This document shows, piece after piece, positions 36,185 to 46,332 of a stretch of DNA of 64,000 nt. Every line of letters begins with the position of its first letter. The first letter of the stretch is position 1. Below the pieces are notes generated by a model, which did no database searches, was not told where the DNA came from, and worked only from the letters and a program-made list of their open reading frames with translations. A program made the translations under genes and the position numbers. Origin of the DNA: an uncultured Clostridia bacterium (GTDB lineage Bacteria; Bacillota; Clostridia; Oscillospirales; Acutalibacteraceae); contig CAMMVF010000005.1 in NCBI GenBank assembly GCA_946500295.1, forward strand, positions 62,001 to 126,000, given 5' to 3'.

Positions 36185-37547
36185 AATTTTAAAAACTATA
36201 CAAAGTTACAATATGCTCGACGACTGTAAAAACCTCGTTGCAGCTGTCTCAGGTGGAGCAGATTCTATGTGTCTGCTTCATTTTCTTTATTCTGCGAAAG
36301 AGGAATTAAATATCAATCTGTTAATTGCCGCCCATGTAAATCACAATATCAGAGGTGAAGAGGCTAAGCGAGATGAAAACTTTGTCCGCAGCTTTTGCGT
36401 ACAGCACGATATTCCTTTCAGACTGCTAGATGTCGATATACCTTTTCTTGCCCATGAAAAAAAATGCGGTACTGAGCAGATGGGCAGAGAGGTAAGGTAT
36501 GATTTTTTCAAATCTCTTTCTCAGGAGTACAATGCTTTAGTTGCTACTGCTCATAATGCAGATGATAATGTTGAGACGTTGATATATCATTTGGCCAGAG
36601 GAAGCGCACTGAGAGGGCTTTGCGGAATTCCCCCGAAAAGGGAGTATATAATCCGTCCGCTTTTGGAGCTTAGCCGAGAGGAAGTTGAGAGATATTGCAG
36701 GGAATACGGCATTGATTATGTTACGGATAGCACAAATCTCGCTGACGATTATACCCGCAATAAAATCAGGCATAATGTAATACCTACATTAAAGCAGATA
36801 AATCCATCGCTGGAGTCAACCGTTATTAAAGCCGTACGTGCGCTTACGGATGATGAGGAATATCTGACCATACAAGCTCAAAAGGCTTTGAAAGATGCGG
36901 AAATGGACTACGGGTATAATGTATCTAAACTTCGTGAGCTTCCTCGCCCCATACTTTCAAGAGCAGTTGTCTCAGTGCTTGAGCAAATTTCCGGAATATC
37001 AGCCGACTATGATATGGTAGCCTCTGTGATTTCGGCGATTAAACAGGGGAAAAGGGTAAATATTAAAGAGGGAGTCTTTGCCGACGCTAAAAGCGGTGTT
37101 TTTCGTATCTACAGCGGTGCGCAAGAGCACATAACCGAGTCGCATAAGATTTTAGGTGAATCAGAGTTCTGCTTCGACGGCAAAATGGTGAGACTATCCC
37201 TTTTGAAAGCCGAAGATTTAATTGCTGGTGAAAAATTTAACAATTTGTTATTTAAAAACAAACTTGATTATGATATAATAACTGCTGATACAGTTATAAG
37301 GACTAGAAGATCAAAGGATACCTTTTCTCCTCGTGACAGAGGGTTTACAAAAAGTTTGAAGAAGTTTTTGATAGACGAAAAGGTTGCCGCTGAAAAAAGA
37401 GGGGAACTTTTGTTGATTGCAAATGGTTCTCAAGTTCTCTGGATTGAGGGCTTTGGAGTATCAGAGCAAGCTAAGGTCACCAAAAATACTAAAAGGGTTC
37501 TTTATGTCGAGATAGTTAATGAATCCAAGAGGAAGAGAAATGCATAA
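36174..37547 (+). CDS. tilS: tRNA(Ile)-lysidine synthase
   Basis: A 457-residue TilS. The PP-loop ATP motif AAVSGGADSMCLLHFL is at about residue 22, followed by ATAHNADDNVETLIYHLARGSALRGLCGIPP, which is diagnostic, and a C-terminal substrate-binding domain. It converts C34 of a tRNA-Ile to lysidine so it reads AUA. The start is GTG 36174 behind GGAGGTTAATC, within the end of dnaB; eight bases overlap with hpt. Confidence 0.95.
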   Translation: MRDKILKTIQSYNMLDDCKNLVAAVSGGADSMCLLHFLYSAKEELNINLLIAAHVNHNIRGEEAKRDENFVRSFCVQHDIPFRLLDVDIPFLAHEKKCGTEQMGREVRYDFFKSLSQEYNALVATAHNADDNVETLIYHLARGSALRGLCGIPPKREYIIRPLLELSREEVERYCREYGIDYVTDSTNLADDYTRNKIRHNVIPTLKQINPSLESTVIKAVRALTDDEEYLTIQAQKALKDAEMDYGYNVSKLRELPRPILSRAVVSVLEQISGISADYDMVASVISAIKQGKRVNIKEGVFADAKSGVFRIYSGAQEHITESHKILGESEFCFDGKMVRLSLLKAEDLIAGEKFNNLLFKNKLDYDIITADTVIRTRRSKDTFSPRDRGFTKSLKKFLIDEKVAAEKRGELLLIANGSQVLWIEGFGVSEQAKVTKNTKRVLYVEIVNESKRKRNA

Positions 37548-38088
37548 TGATATTGAGATGATACTTTTAGACAGCTCTGAGCTTGAAAAAATCACAGATA
37601 CTTTAGCAGAAAGAATAAATTCAGACTATAAAGATAAAAACCTTCTGCTTTTGTGTATATTAAAGGGCAGCATTGTTTTCACTGCGGATTTGATGAGAAA
37701 ACTTCATATACCGTGTAGGCTCGATTTTATGCAAGTTTCGAGTTACGGCGGCTCAACTGTATCATCCAATCAGCTCAAGATTCTGAAGGATGTTAGCTGT
37801 CCCATTGATAATTTTGACGTGCTGATTGTTGAGGATATAATCGACAGCGGTTTTACTCTCGGCTGTCTTGTTAAGTACCTCGAAGATAAGGGCGTAAAAA
37901 GCGTTGACATCTGCACTTTATTAAGTAAGCCGTCAAGGCGGGAGTATGAGGTTGACGTTAAATATATAGGCGAGGAAATACCGGATTACTTTGTGGTAGG
38001 GTATGGACTCGATTTTGCGGAAAAATACAGAGCTCTGCCATACATCGGCGTATTGAAGCCGCAAGTTTATGAAAATAAAGAGGTGTAA
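37540..38088 (+). CDS. hpt: hypoxanthine phosphoribosyltransferase
   Basis: A 182-residue type I phosphoribosyltransferase. The PRPP motif [17 protein letters not shown] (about residue 98), the early [14 protein letters not shown] loop and [22 protein letters not shown] near the C-terminus are typical. It salvages hypoxanthine and guanine. Gene order tilS-hpt-ftsH is the classic Firmicutes arrangement. ATG 37540 overlaps the tilS stop. Confidence 0.95.
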   Translation: MHNDIEMILLDSSELEKITDTLAERINSDYKDKNLLLLCILKGSIVFTADLMRKLHIPCRLDFMQVSSYGGSTVSSNQLKILKDVSCPIDNFDVLIVEDIIDSGFTLGCLVKYLEDKGVKSVDICTLLSKPSRREYEVDVKYIGEEIPDYFVVGYGLDFAEKYRALPYIGVLKPQVYENKEV

Positions 38089-38090
38089 AA

Positions 38091-40031
38091 ATGGACAACA
38101 AAAAAAATACCAAGAACATAATACTCGGTATTGGAATTTGTATTGCTGTTATACTGATAATTGTCACACTTTTCAGTATGCAACCCAAATACTCGTACAA
38201 ATATTCCGATATTGTTGGCTTGTTTGCGGAAAATAAGGTAGAGGAGTTCACTCTGGATTTGGGTAGCGGACAAATGGAGATTACCCTGAGACCCGGCGAG
38301 ACTTTGGAACCTGCCGACCCTGATACTGCTCCAAAAGTTCCAACATCAAATAGTGACGATAAGGGTATCGTAATAGAGTACACTGCTCCGAGCGCAACTT
38401 TGATGTATGAGGATATCAACGAGTATATTAAGGAATACAATGTTGATAATACTGACAATCCCATCGTATATGACTACAAGAAGTCGAGTGATAACTCGTG
38501 GATTCTCAGTCTGTTGCCCAATATTATACTGCTTGTTGCTCTCATAGCTTTCTACATCTATATAATGAGGAAGATGTCAGGCGGCTTAGGCGGCGATGTT
38601 TCAAAGCAGATGGGCTTTGGCAAAACCAAGATAAAAAATATGAATGAAGAAAAGCACCGCGCGACCTTTGAAGACGTAGCCGGAGCTGATGAGGAGAAGG
38701 AAGAACTAGAAGAAATTGTTGAGTTCTTAAAAGAACCTAAGAAGTTCAACGAGCTTGGGGCTAGGATTCCCAAGGGAGTTTTGCTTGTCGGACCTCCGGG
38801 AACAGGTAAAACCCTTCTTGCCAGAGCTGTTGCAGGCGAGGCAGGCGTTCCGTTTTTCTCCATGTCCGGTTCTGACTTTGTAGAAATGTTTGTAGGTGTC
38901 GGAGCTTCAAGAGTAAGAGATCTTTTTGATCAAGCTAAGAAAAATTCACCGTGCATAATCTTTATAGATGAAATTGACGCGGTAGGTCGCCAAAGAGGCA
39001 CAGGACTTGGAGGCGGACACGATGAAAGAGAGCAGACCTTAAACCAGCTTCTAGTTGAAATGGACGGTTTCGGAGTTAACGAAGGCATTATAATTATTGC
39101 AGCTACCAACCGTCCCGATATTCTCGACCCGGCACTTATGAGACCAGGCCGTTTTGACAGACAGGTAGTAGTTGGATATCCCGATGTAAAGGGCAGGGAG
39201 GCTATACTTAAGGTTCATTCCCGTAAAAAGCCGCTTGCCCCGGATGTAGATCTTTCTGTAATTGCTAAATCTACTGCCGGATTTACAGGCGCCGACCTCG
39301 AAAACCTTCTCAATGAAGCAGCTCTTCTTGCCGCACGCAAAAACAAAAAAGCGATCACAATGGATGAAATCGAGGAGGCAACAATAAAGGTTGTCGTAGG
39401 TGCAGAGAAGAAATCCAAGGCAATGAGTGACAAAGAAAAGCTGCTGACTGCTTATCATGAGGCGGGTCATGCTATAGCCTTCTATGCTTGCGATACACAG
39501 GATCCGGTTCACCAAATTTCCATTGTTCCAAGAGGAATGGCAGGAGGCTATACGATGCCGCTCCCGACTGAGGACAAATCCTACCGTTCCAAACATGAGA
39601 TGGAGGAGGATATAGTAGTTTGTCTGGGTGGCAGAGTAGCCGAAGCATTGGTACTTGATGATATCTCAACGGGCGCTTCAAACGATATCGAAAAGGCGAC
39701 AAAGACAGCCCGAGATATGGTTACAAGATATGGCATGAGCGAAAAACTTGGACCTGTAAATTATACCTCCGGCAGTGGTGGTATATTCCTTGGAAAGGAT
39801 ATGGGTCATGGCAGAGACTTTTCTGAAAGAACTGCCTCTGAGATTGATGAGGAAGTATTGACCCTCATTAAAAATGGTTATAATCGTGCAGAAGCTATTT
39901 TGAAGAAGTATATGCCAAAGCTTCACGAGGTGGCCAAGTACTTGCTTAAGAACGAAAAAATGGACGGCGATGTCTTTGAAAAGGTGATGGAAGGCACCTA
40001 TGCAGATGAGTCGGAAACACAGACTGAATAA
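38091..40031 (+). CDS. ftsH: ATP-dependent zinc metalloprotease FtsH
   Basis: A 646-residue membrane AAA+ protease. Two N-terminal helices ([35 protein letters not shown]) flank an extracytoplasmic domain. The AAA module has Walker A GPPGTGKT (about residue 230), Walker [12 protein letters not shown] and the second region of homology [21 protein letters not shown]. The zinc motif HEAGH (about 455) marks the protease. It degrades misassembled membrane and regulatory proteins. It ends the long gene block at a strong terminator. Confidence 0.97.
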   Translation: MDNKKNTKNIILGIGICIAVILIIVTLFSMQPKYSYKYSDIVGLFAENKVEEFTLDLGSGQMEITLRPGETLEPADPDTAPKVPTSNSDDKGIVIEYTAPSATLMYEDINEYIKEYNVDNTDNPIVYDYKKSSDNSWILSLLPNIILLVALIAFYIYIMRKMSGGLGGDVSKQMGFGKTKIKNMNEEKHRATFEDVAGADEEKEELEEIVEFLKEPKKFNELGARIPKGVLLVGPPGTGKTLLARAVAGEAGVPFFSMSGSDFVEMFVGVGASRVRDLFDQAKKNSPCIIFIDEIDAVGRQRGTGLGGGHDEREQTLNQLLVEMDGFGVNEGIIIIAATNRPDILDPALMRPGRFDRQVVVGYPDVKGREAILKVHSRKKPLAPDVDLSVIAKSTAGFTGADLENLLNEAALLAARKNKKAITMDEIEEATIKVVVGAEKKSKAMSDKEKLLTAYHEAGHAIAFYACDTQDPVHQISIVPRGMAGGYTMPLPTEDKSYRSKHEMEEDIVVCLGGRVAEALVLDDISTGASNDIEKATKTARDMVTRYGMSEKLGPVNYTSGSGGIFLGKDMGHGRDFSERTASEIDEEVLTLIKNGYNRAEAILKKYMPKLHEVAKYLLKNEKMDGDVFEKVMEGTYADESETQTE

Positions 40032-40085
40032 TTATTCCAGATTATCTATTTATATGCAATTTGCACTAAAGCAATATTAGGTTTT

Positions 40086-40117
40086 TAATGCGGCGGTTTT
40101 CCGCCGCATTATTTTTA
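40086..40117 (+). terminator. terminator after ftsH
   Basis: TAATGCGGCGG and CCGCCGCATTA form an 11-bp stem with a small T-rich loop, followed by TTTTTAAAT. Confidence 0.9.
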
Positions 40118-40136
40118 AATTTCTTGAAATTAACTG

Positions 40137-40165
40137 TTGATTTTTTTAGAGCGTTGTTATATACT
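40137..40165 (+). promoter_or_regulatory. promoter of pflB-pflA
   Basis: TTGATT (40137-40142), 17 bases, TATACT (40160-40165). It would give a 240-base untranslated leader before pflB. Confidence 0.6.
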
Positions 40166-40242
40166 GTTTATGCAACGGAGAAACAGCATGGCATATATAG
40201 TGTTAAACTCTGTGAAATCTGATTTTAACCACAATATATGGG

Positions 40243-40257
40243 TGTGCAAAATGCACA
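40243..40257 (+). promoter_or_regulatory. TGTGCA-AAA-TGCACA palindrome in the pflB leader
   Basis: A perfect 15-bp palindrome (40243-40257) lies midway between promoter and start codon. It may be an operator for a redox or oxygen regulator, or an RNA hairpin. The rest of the 40166-40409 leader contains a second small hairpin, AACAGC/GCTGTT, and no gene. Confidence 0.4.
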
Positions 40258-40409
40258 AAAAAATCGTGAATGATTATTGAAATAAGGCGAGTTTTATCCC
40301 GGCTGCACTCCGGATTAACAGCTTTTGCTGTGTTTACACTGACATAATCTTTATGAGATTATATTACTGAATCAATTCTATTTTTATTCTATTTAAGGGG
40401 GACTGTTTT

Positions 40410-42662
40410 ATGGAACAGAACAAACAGTGGAGAGGCTTTAAGGGCAGACACTGGAAGGAAGAGATAGATACAAGAGACTTTATCCAGTGCAACTACACTC
40501 CCTATGATGGAGATGAGTCTTTCCTTGAGGGTCCGACAGAGGCCACAGATATACTTTGGGGTGAGCTTCAAAAACTTCAAAAGGCTGAGAGAGCCAAGGG
40601 CGGCGTTCTTGATATGGACACCGACATCGTATCAGGCTTAACTTCACACGGTCCCGGATACATTAATGAGAAATATAAGGATCTTGAGAAGGTTGTAGGT
40701 CTTCAGACAGATAAGCCCCTTAAGCGTGCCTTTATGCCTTATGGTGGTATTAAGATGGCTGAGGAGTCATTAAAAACTTATGGCTATACTCCGAATCCGG
40801 AGCTTCACAAGATCTTTACACAGTATCACAAGACACACAACCAGGGCGTATTTGACGCTTATACTCCCGAGATGAAGAAGGCTCGTCATAACAAGATAAT
40901 AACAGGTCTTCCGGATACCTACGGCAGAGGTAGAATAGTAGGCGATTATCGACGTGTCGCTCTTTACGGTATTGACTATCTGATGAAGAAAAAGAAGGAA
41001 GATTTCAATGCCTGCGGTTCAGGTTCTATGAAGGGCGAAGTCATCCGCCTCAGAGAGGAAATCACTGAGCAATACAACGCTCTTGCTCAGATGAAGGAAA
41101 TGGCAAAGATTTACGGCTATGATATTTCACAGCCTGCTTCCAACGCTCGTGAGGCTTGCCAGTGGCTCTACTTTGGCTATCTTGCAGCTATCAAGACGCA
41201 AAACGGTGCTGCTATGAGTGTAGGACGTATCTCAACCTTCCTTGATATTTATATTCAGCGTGACCTTGACGAAGGTACACTTACCGAGAAGGAAGCACAG
41301 GAGCTTATTGACCATATGGTAATGAAGTTCAGAATGGTTAAGTTTGCACGTATTCCTTCCTATAACGAGCTCTTCTCAGGTGACCCGGTATGGGCAACTC
41401 TTGAGGTAGCAGGACTTGGCATTGACGGACGTTCACTCGTAACCAAAAACGACTTCCGTTTCCTCCACACACTCGAGAACATGGGACCTGCGCCCGAGCC
41501 GAACCTGACTGTTCTTTATTCTTCAAATCTTCCGAAGAACTTCAAGAAGTACGCTTCTTATATTTCTGTAAAGACAAGCTCAATTCAGTACGAAAATGAC
41601 GATGTTATGCGCAAGGTTTGGGGTGACGACTACTCAATCTGCTGCTGCGTATCTGCTACTGAGACTGGTAAGGAGATGCAGTTCTTTGGTGCTCGTGCTA
41701 ACCTTGCAAAGTGCTTGCTCTACGCTATCAACGGTGGTATAGATGAAAAGACAAAGGAGCAGGTAGGTCCTAAGTATCGTCCTGTTACCACAGAGTATCT
41801 CGACTATGATGATGTAATGGACAAGTATGATGCTATGCTCGATTGGCTTGCTGACTTGTATGTAAATACTCTCAACCTCATCCACTATATGCATGATAAG
41901 TACTACTATGAGGCTGCCGAGATGGCTCTTATCGACACTAATGTAAGAAGAACTTTTGCAACCGGTATTGCAGGCTTCTCACATGTAGTTGATTCCATTA
42001 GCGCTATTAAGTATGCAAAGGTAAAGGCAATCCGTGACGAGGACGGCATTGTAGTAGATTACGAAACAGAAGGAGACTTCCCGCGCTACGGTAACGATGA
42101 TGACAGAGCTGATGAAATCGCAGTTTGGTTGCTCAAAACCTTCCTTTCTAAGCTCAACAAGCACCACACCTATCGTCGTTCTGAGACAACAACCTCAATC
42201 CTCACAATTACCTCAAATGTTGTTTACGGCAAGGCTACAGGCTCACTTCCGGATGGAAGAAAGGCAGGAGAGCCGCTTTCACCGGGTGCTAACCCGTCCT
42301 ATGGTGCAGAGAAAAGCGGACTTCTCGCATCTCTTAACTCCGTTGCTAAGCTGCCTTATGAGTATGCACTTGACGGTATTTCCAACACTCAGACAATCAA
42401 CCCTGATGCTCTCGGACACACCGACGGCGAAAGAGTTGAAAATCTCGTACAGATTATGGATGGTTACTTCGATCAAGGTGCACACCACCTCAATGTCAAC
42501 GTATTTGGCACAGAGAAGCTTATTGATGCTATGGAGCACCCGGAAAAAGAGGAGTATGCAAACTTTACAATCAGAGTATCCGGTTATGCTGTTAAGTTTA
42601 TCGACCTTACTCGTGAGCAGCAGCTTGATGTTATCGCAAGAACCTGCCACGGCGTGATCTGA
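40410..42662 (+). CDS. pflB: formate C-acetyltransferase (pyruvate formate-lyase)
   Basis: A 750-residue glycyl-radical enzyme of normal length. The adjacent catalytic cysteines are in [18 protein letters not shown] (about residues 410-427). The radical glycine is in the C-terminal [26 protein letters not shown]. It converts pyruvate and CoA to acetyl-CoA and formate under anaerobic conditions. It is followed by its activase. Codon use is biased as in highly expressed genes. RBS AAGGGGGACTGTTTT. Confidence 0.98.
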   Translation: MEQNKQWRGFKGRHWKEEIDTRDFIQCNYTPYDGDESFLEGPTEATDILWGELQKLQKAERAKGGVLDMDTDIVSGLTSHGPGYINEKYKDLEKVVGLQTDKPLKRAFMPYGGIKMAEESLKTYGYTPNPELHKIFTQYHKTHNQGVFDAYTPEMKKARHNKIITGLPDTYGRGRIVGDYRRVALYGIDYLMKKKKEDFNACGSGSMKGEVIRLREEITEQYNALAQMKEMAKIYGYDISQPASNAREACQWLYFGYLAAIKTQNGAAMSVGRISTFLDIYIQRDLDEGTLTEKEAQELIDHMVMKFRMVKFARIPSYNELFSGDPVWATLEVAGLGIDGRSLVTKNDFRFLHTLENMGPAPEPNLTVLYSSNLPKNFKKYASYISVKTSSIQYENDDVMRKVWGDDYSICCCVSATETGKEMQFFGARANLAKCLLYAINGGIDEKTKEQVGPKYRPVTTEYLDYDDVMDKYDAMLDWLADLYVNTLNLIHYMHDKYYYEAAEMALIDTNVRRTFATGIAGFSHVVDSISAIKYAKVKAIRDEDGIVVDYETEGDFPRYGNDDDRADEIAVWLLKTFLSKLNKHHTYRRSETTTSILTITSNVVYGKATGSLPDGRKAGEPLSPGANPSYGAEKSGLLASLNSVAKLPYEYALDGISNTQTINPDALGHTDGERVENLVQIMDGYFDQGAHHLNVNVFGTEKLIDAMEHPEKEEYANFTIRVSGYAVKFIDLTREQQLDVIARTCHGVI

Positions 42663-42682
42663 TTTTGTAAGAATATAAATCC

Positions 42683-42719
42683 AGCCTCTTCGCAGACTAA
42701 CTGTGGAGAGGCTTTTTTA
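42683..42719 (+). terminator. intercistronic terminator between pflB and pflA
   Basis: AGCCTCT and AGAGGCT, with inner CGCAG/CTGTG, form a long stem followed by TTTTTT. It sits between the two genes and should reduce pflA expression relative to pflB. Confidence 0.8.
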
Positions 42720-42739
42720 CAACATGGAGGGGTAAATTT

Positions 42740-43492
42740 ATGACCAAGGGATATATTCACTCTACCGAGAGTTTCGGCTCTGTAGACGGCCCGGGAGTGC
42801 GCTTTGTTGTGTTTATGCAGGGGTGCAAAATGCGCTGTAAGTATTGCCACAACCCGGATACATGGGATTTTGGAGAAGGCAAGGAGGTAACTGCCGACGA
42901 AATCCTGACCCAGGCTACCCGTTATAAATCATATTGGGGAACAAAAGGTGGAATTACTATCAGTGGGGGAGAGCCGCTTTTACAGCTTGACTTTTTGCTG
43001 GAGCTTAGCCGCAAAGCTCATGCTCAGGGAATAAACGTAGTTATTGATACTGCGGGTAAACCGTTTACACGTACTGAACCCTTTTTCTCTAAGTTTAATG
43101 AGCTGCTTAAGTATATCAGTCTTATAATGCTCGATTTGAAGCATATTGATACAAAAGATCACAAGGAGCTCACGGGAGTAGGAAATGAAAACATACTTGA
43201 TATGGCAAATTATCTTTCTAAAATTGGCTTTCCAATCTGGATCCGTCACGTTCTCGTGCCGGGTATAACCGATGATGATCTCTCTCTCCACAAGCTCCAT
43301 AATTTTATCAGGACATTAAACAATGTTCAGCGGGTTGAAATCTTGCCGTACCACAGCTTAGGCAAGCTGAAGTATGACGAAATGGGAATACCTTATCCAC
43401 TTGAAGGAGTGCCCTCACCTTCGGTAGAGAGTATAGAAAACGCCAAGAGAATTTTACACATCACTGACTACACAGGTTTTATACAGCCGTGA
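42740..43492 (+). CDS. pflA: pyruvate formate-lyase activating enzyme
   Basis: A 250-residue radical SAM enzyme. The cluster motif GCKMRCKYCHNPDTW gives the CxxxCxxC cysteines (about residues 30-37), after STESFGSVDGPGVRFVVFMQ. GGEPLLQ and the VIDTAGKPF stretch are also typical. It abstracts hydrogen from the PflB glycine using S-adenosylmethionine. RBS GGAGGGGTAAATTT. Confidence 0.97.
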   Translation: MTKGYIHSTESFGSVDGPGVRFVVFMQGCKMRCKYCHNPDTWDFGEGKEVTADEILTQATRYKSYWGTKGGITISGGEPLLQLDFLLELSRKAHAQGINVVIDTAGKPFTRTEPFFSKFNELLKYISLIMLDLKHIDTKDHKELTGVGNENILDMANYLSKIGFPIWIRHVLVPGITDDDLSLHKLHNFIRTLNNVQRVEILPYHSLGKLKYDEMGIPYPLEGVPSPSVESIENAKRILHITDYTGFIQP

Positions 43493-43549
43493 GTGTGAGC
43501 TTTAAGTCATCTGTATTGTATGGGGCAACCTGCATTCTGATTTTACTTT

Positions 43550-43714
43550 ATAACCAAGTCGCCGATGTCTCACGCCTCTGTAGGCGGTGGGGGACATTCA
43601 GTCTTTCGGTGAGGTTTAATCTCCACCGAACCCTTGAGGAGCAAAGCTCCCGGCGACGGTTGCAATCGCCGCAGGCGTGATTAAACAGGCTTGTCACGCA
43701 GGCGAAGATTTAAA
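43550..43714 (+). repeat. structured interspersed repeat, copy 2
   Basis: This is the second copy of the 26125-26292 element, from ATAACCAAGTCGCCGATGTC to GGCGAAGATTTAAA. Hairpins keep pairing despite base changes: TTCGGTG/CACCGAA here replaces TGGGG/CCCCA in copy 1, and GCGTGA/TCACGC here corresponds to ACGTGA/TCATGC there. It fills most of the 302-base gap between pflA and the pyrophosphatase-like gene. No gene lies in it. Confidence 0.75.
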
Positions 43715-43794
43715 ATAATGTTATCTTTATGCAGTATAGATTTTAGTTTTCACTATCTTGTTTATATGAAATTTGATACAGGGGGATAAATTCA

Positions 43795-44157
43795 ATGACT
43801 TTTCAAGAGCGCAAAGCGCTTGTCGCTTTTTATCTCGGGAAAACCATCAATATTAAAGTAGATCGACCTCTTGGAAGTACTCATCCGAAGCACGCTGATA
43901 TGATTTATCCGGTAAATTACGGATATATTCCCGGAGTTTGCGGGGGAGACGGGGAGGAATTAGATGTATATCTTCTCGGTGTGGATAAACCTGTAGATCA
44001 ATATTCAGCTCGGGTTATCGCAATAATTCATCGTCGCGATGATGTTGAGGATAAACTGGTTGCCTCGCCGAGGGGAATGAGCTTTACTAAGGAGGAAATA
44101 GCGCAGGCAGTATATTTTCAGGAACAGTATTTTGATAGCGATATAGAGATGCTGTAA
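43795..44157 (+). CDS. inorganic pyrophosphatase-like protein
   Basis: A 120-residue relative of family I pyrophosphatases. The active-site style segments HPKHADMIYPVNYGYIPGVCGGDGEELDVYLLG are conserved, including the DxxE/D-type acids GDGEELDVY. It is much shorter than the roughly 175-residue bacterial enzyme and lacks its C-terminal part, so catalytic activity is uncertain. Similar short proteins are common in clostridia. RBS GGGGGATAAATTCA; monocistronic, with a terminator at 44224. Confidence 0.7.
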   Translation: MTFQERKALVAFYLGKTINIKVDRPLGSTHPKHADMIYPVNYGYIPGVCGGDGEELDVYLLGVDKPVDQYSARVIAIIHRRDDVEDKLVASPRGMSFTKEEIAQAVYFQEQYFDSDIEML

Positions 44158-44223
44158 TAAGAAAATTATTTGCTCTAAAGCTAATTATAAAGTTCATCAT
44201 TGAAAGCAAATATTATATGCATA

Positions 44224-44270
44224 ACAAACACAGCCTGTAACAGACAAGTTTCTCACAGGCTGTGTTTGTA
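44224..44270 (+). terminator. terminator upstream of recQ
   Basis: ACAAACACAGCCTGT (44224-44238) and ACAGGCTGTGTTTGT (44255-44269) are perfect 15-bp arms with a 16-base loop. Confidence 0.75.
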
Positions 44271-44351
44271 TATTATAACCTGCGTTGTTGCGGCAGTGTT
44301 ATGGTTTTTATAAGTTTTAGCGGTTTCCATCGACGGATATAAAATAATATG

Positions 44352-44380
44352 TTGATTGGGCAAACAATTCATGATATAGT
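44352..44380 (+). promoter_or_regulatory. promoter of recQ
   Basis: TTGATT (44352-44357), 17 bases, TATAGT (44375-44380), about 45 bases before the ATG. Confidence 0.6.
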
Positions 44381-44425
44381 GTATTTATCTTAATGTAAAT
44401 TGCTGGTTTTGATTGGAGATATTAA

Positions 44426-46243
44426 ATGAATAATAAACTGGTGGTATTAAAAGAGTATTTCGGTCATTCTTCTTTTCGTGAAGGGCAGGAAGATATAGTG
44501 AATTGTCTCTTATCCGGCAAAGATGCACTCGGTATCATGCCGACAGGTGCAGGAAAATCGATCTGTTATCAGGTACCGGCATTGATTTATGACGGAATTA
44601 CACTTGTGATTTCTCCTCTGATCTCACTTATGAAGGATCAGGTGAGTTCACTTCTTCAGTCGGGAATTCCCGCGGCTTATATTAACAGCTCGCTGACACC
44701 AACACAGAATATTAAGGCTTTAAGAAATGCAGCCAACGGCAAGTATAAGATAATATATGTTGCGCCTGAGCGTTTAACAACTAATGAATTTCAGAACTTT
44801 TGCAGAAAAGTCAGTATATCCATGGTGGCGGTCGATGAGGCTCACTGCGTTTCGCAGTGGGGACAAGATTTCAGACCCAGCTATCTGAAAATTGCAGAAT
44901 TTATAGACCTGCTTCCGACACGACCGATTGTGGGAGCGTTTACAGCTACCGCAACCAAAGAGGTAAGGAATGACATCATAAAGCTCTTAAAACTAGACAA
45001 TCCCTTTGTTGCAACCACAGGATTTGACCGTCCAAATCTATTTTTTTCTGTAATCAAACCAAATAACAAAAAAATTAAATTAATTGAGTTAATAAGAGAA
45101 AGAGCCGATAAGTCAGGTATAGTATATTGCTCTACAAGAAAAAATGTCGAAGAAGTCTGTGAGCTTTTGAATGAAAGCGGTTTCTCTGCGACCCGGTATC
45201 ACGCCGGCTTGTCGGAGGAGGAACGCAAAACCAATCAAGAAGATTTTGTATATGACAGAAAAACAATTATGGTTGCCACCAACGCCTTTGGAATGGGCAT
45301 AGACAAATCAAATGTAGCTTTTGTTATCCATTTCAATATGCCGAAGAACATAGAAGCTTATTATCAGGAGGCAGGTAGAGCTGGTCGTGACGGAACACAG
45401 GCAGATTGTATTTTGCTCTATAGCAGCCACGATGTTCGCACCAATCAATTTTTAATCAATAATTCAGAGCCAAACCCAGAACTTACAGATAAAGAACAGG
45501 AGCTTATACGCCAAAGGGATTTTGAGCGACTTAAATACATGACATTTTATTGTACAACCGATAGGTGCTTAAGAAATTTTATCTTGAAGTATTTTGGCGA
45601 TAAATCATCAAACTACTGCGGAAAATGCTCAAATTGTATAACGCACTTTGAAACGGTTGACATAACAGTTGACGCACAAAAAATACTATCCTGCATAATT
45701 AAAACAGGCCAACGCTATGGCAGAAATATGATATGCGAGATTTTGCGAGGAAGCAAGAACGAAAGAATTATAGACCTTGGACTTGACAGTCAATCAACCT
45801 ATGGATTGTTAAAGGATTATAAATCGGATAAAATATATAGTATCATTGATTTTCTTACGCAAAGCGGATATATTATAGCTGATGGAGATGAATATCCTGT
45901 TTTAAAGGTCACAGTTAAAAGCAGCACTGTATTGCGCAGCAAATCTAGGTTGACTATGAAAACAGTAAAAGAGCAAAAAATTCAAAAACAGCCCAAAAGA
46001 AAAACGACTGCTGACAATCCTGTATATGTACCTATGCTTGAAAAGCTAAAAAAGCTGCGCAGAGAGTTGGCGTTTAAAGAAAAAGTACCGGCGTATGTGA
46101 TTTTTTCGGATGCGACACTTATTGATATGTGTAAAAAGCTGCCAACAACCGAGGAAGAACTACTTAATGTTTCCGGAGTTGGAAATGCAAAACTTAAGAA
46201 GTACGGCAGAGAGTTTTTGAATATCATCAAACAATTTGCGTGA
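44426..46243 (+). CDS. recQ: ATP-dependent DNA helicase RecQ
   Basis: A 605-residue RecQ. Motif 0 HSSFREGQEDIV, Walker A MPTGAGKSICYQVPAL (about residue 39), the DEAH-like box AVDEAHCVSQWGQDFR (about 137), GRAGRDG (about 320), the RQC zinc cysteines (CTTDRCLRNF, CGKCSNC) and a C-terminal HRDC domain (EELLNVSGVGNAKLKKYG) are all present. It unwinds DNA 3' to 5' in recombination repair. RBS GGAGATATTAA. Confidence 0.96.
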   Translation: MNNKLVVLKEYFGHSSFREGQEDIVNCLLSGKDALGIMPTGAGKSICYQVPALIYDGITLVISPLISLMKDQVSSLLQSGIPAAYINSSLTPTQNIKALRNAANGKYKIIYVAPERLTTNEFQNFCRKVSISMVAVDEAHCVSQWGQDFRPSYLKIAEFIDLLPTRPIVGAFTATATKEVRNDIIKLLKLDNPFVATTGFDRPNLFFSVIKPNNKKIKLIELIRERADKSGIVYCSTRKNVEEVCELLNESGFSATRYHAGLSEEERKTNQEDFVYDRKTIMVATNAFGMGIDKSNVAFVIHFNMPKNIEAYYQEAGRAGRDGTQADCILLYSSHDVRTNQFLINNSEPNPELTDKEQELIRQRDFERLKYMTFYCTTDRCLRNFILKYFGDKSSNYCGKCSNCITHFETVDITVDAQKILSCIIKTGQRYGRNMICEILRGSKNERIIDLGLDSQSTYGLLKDYKSDKIYSIIDFLTQSGYIIADGDEYPVLKVTVKSSTVLRSKSRLTMKTVKEQKIQKQPKRKTTADNPVYVPMLEKLKKLRRELAFKEKVPAYVIFSDATLIDMCKKLPTTEEELLNVSGVGNAKLKKYGREFLNIIKQFA

Positions 46244-46267
46244 CGTTTCACTAACTTAAAGATAATA

Positions 46268-46320
46268 AAATACCACAGCCTATGGCATGAAATATCTGCC
46301 ATAGGCTGTGTGTGATTTTC
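46268..46320. terminator. bidirectional terminator between recQ and the catalase remnant
   Basis: CACAGCCTATGGCA (46274-46287) and TGCCATAGGCTGTG (46297-46310) form a perfect 14-bp stem with A- and T-rich flanks. Confidence 0.85.
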
Positions 46321-46332
46321 TAGTTTTATATC

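Noticed and set aside
43489-43680. A 63-codon frame after pflA
   Set aside because: It lies mostly in the structured repeat, has no protein similarity and no ribosome site.
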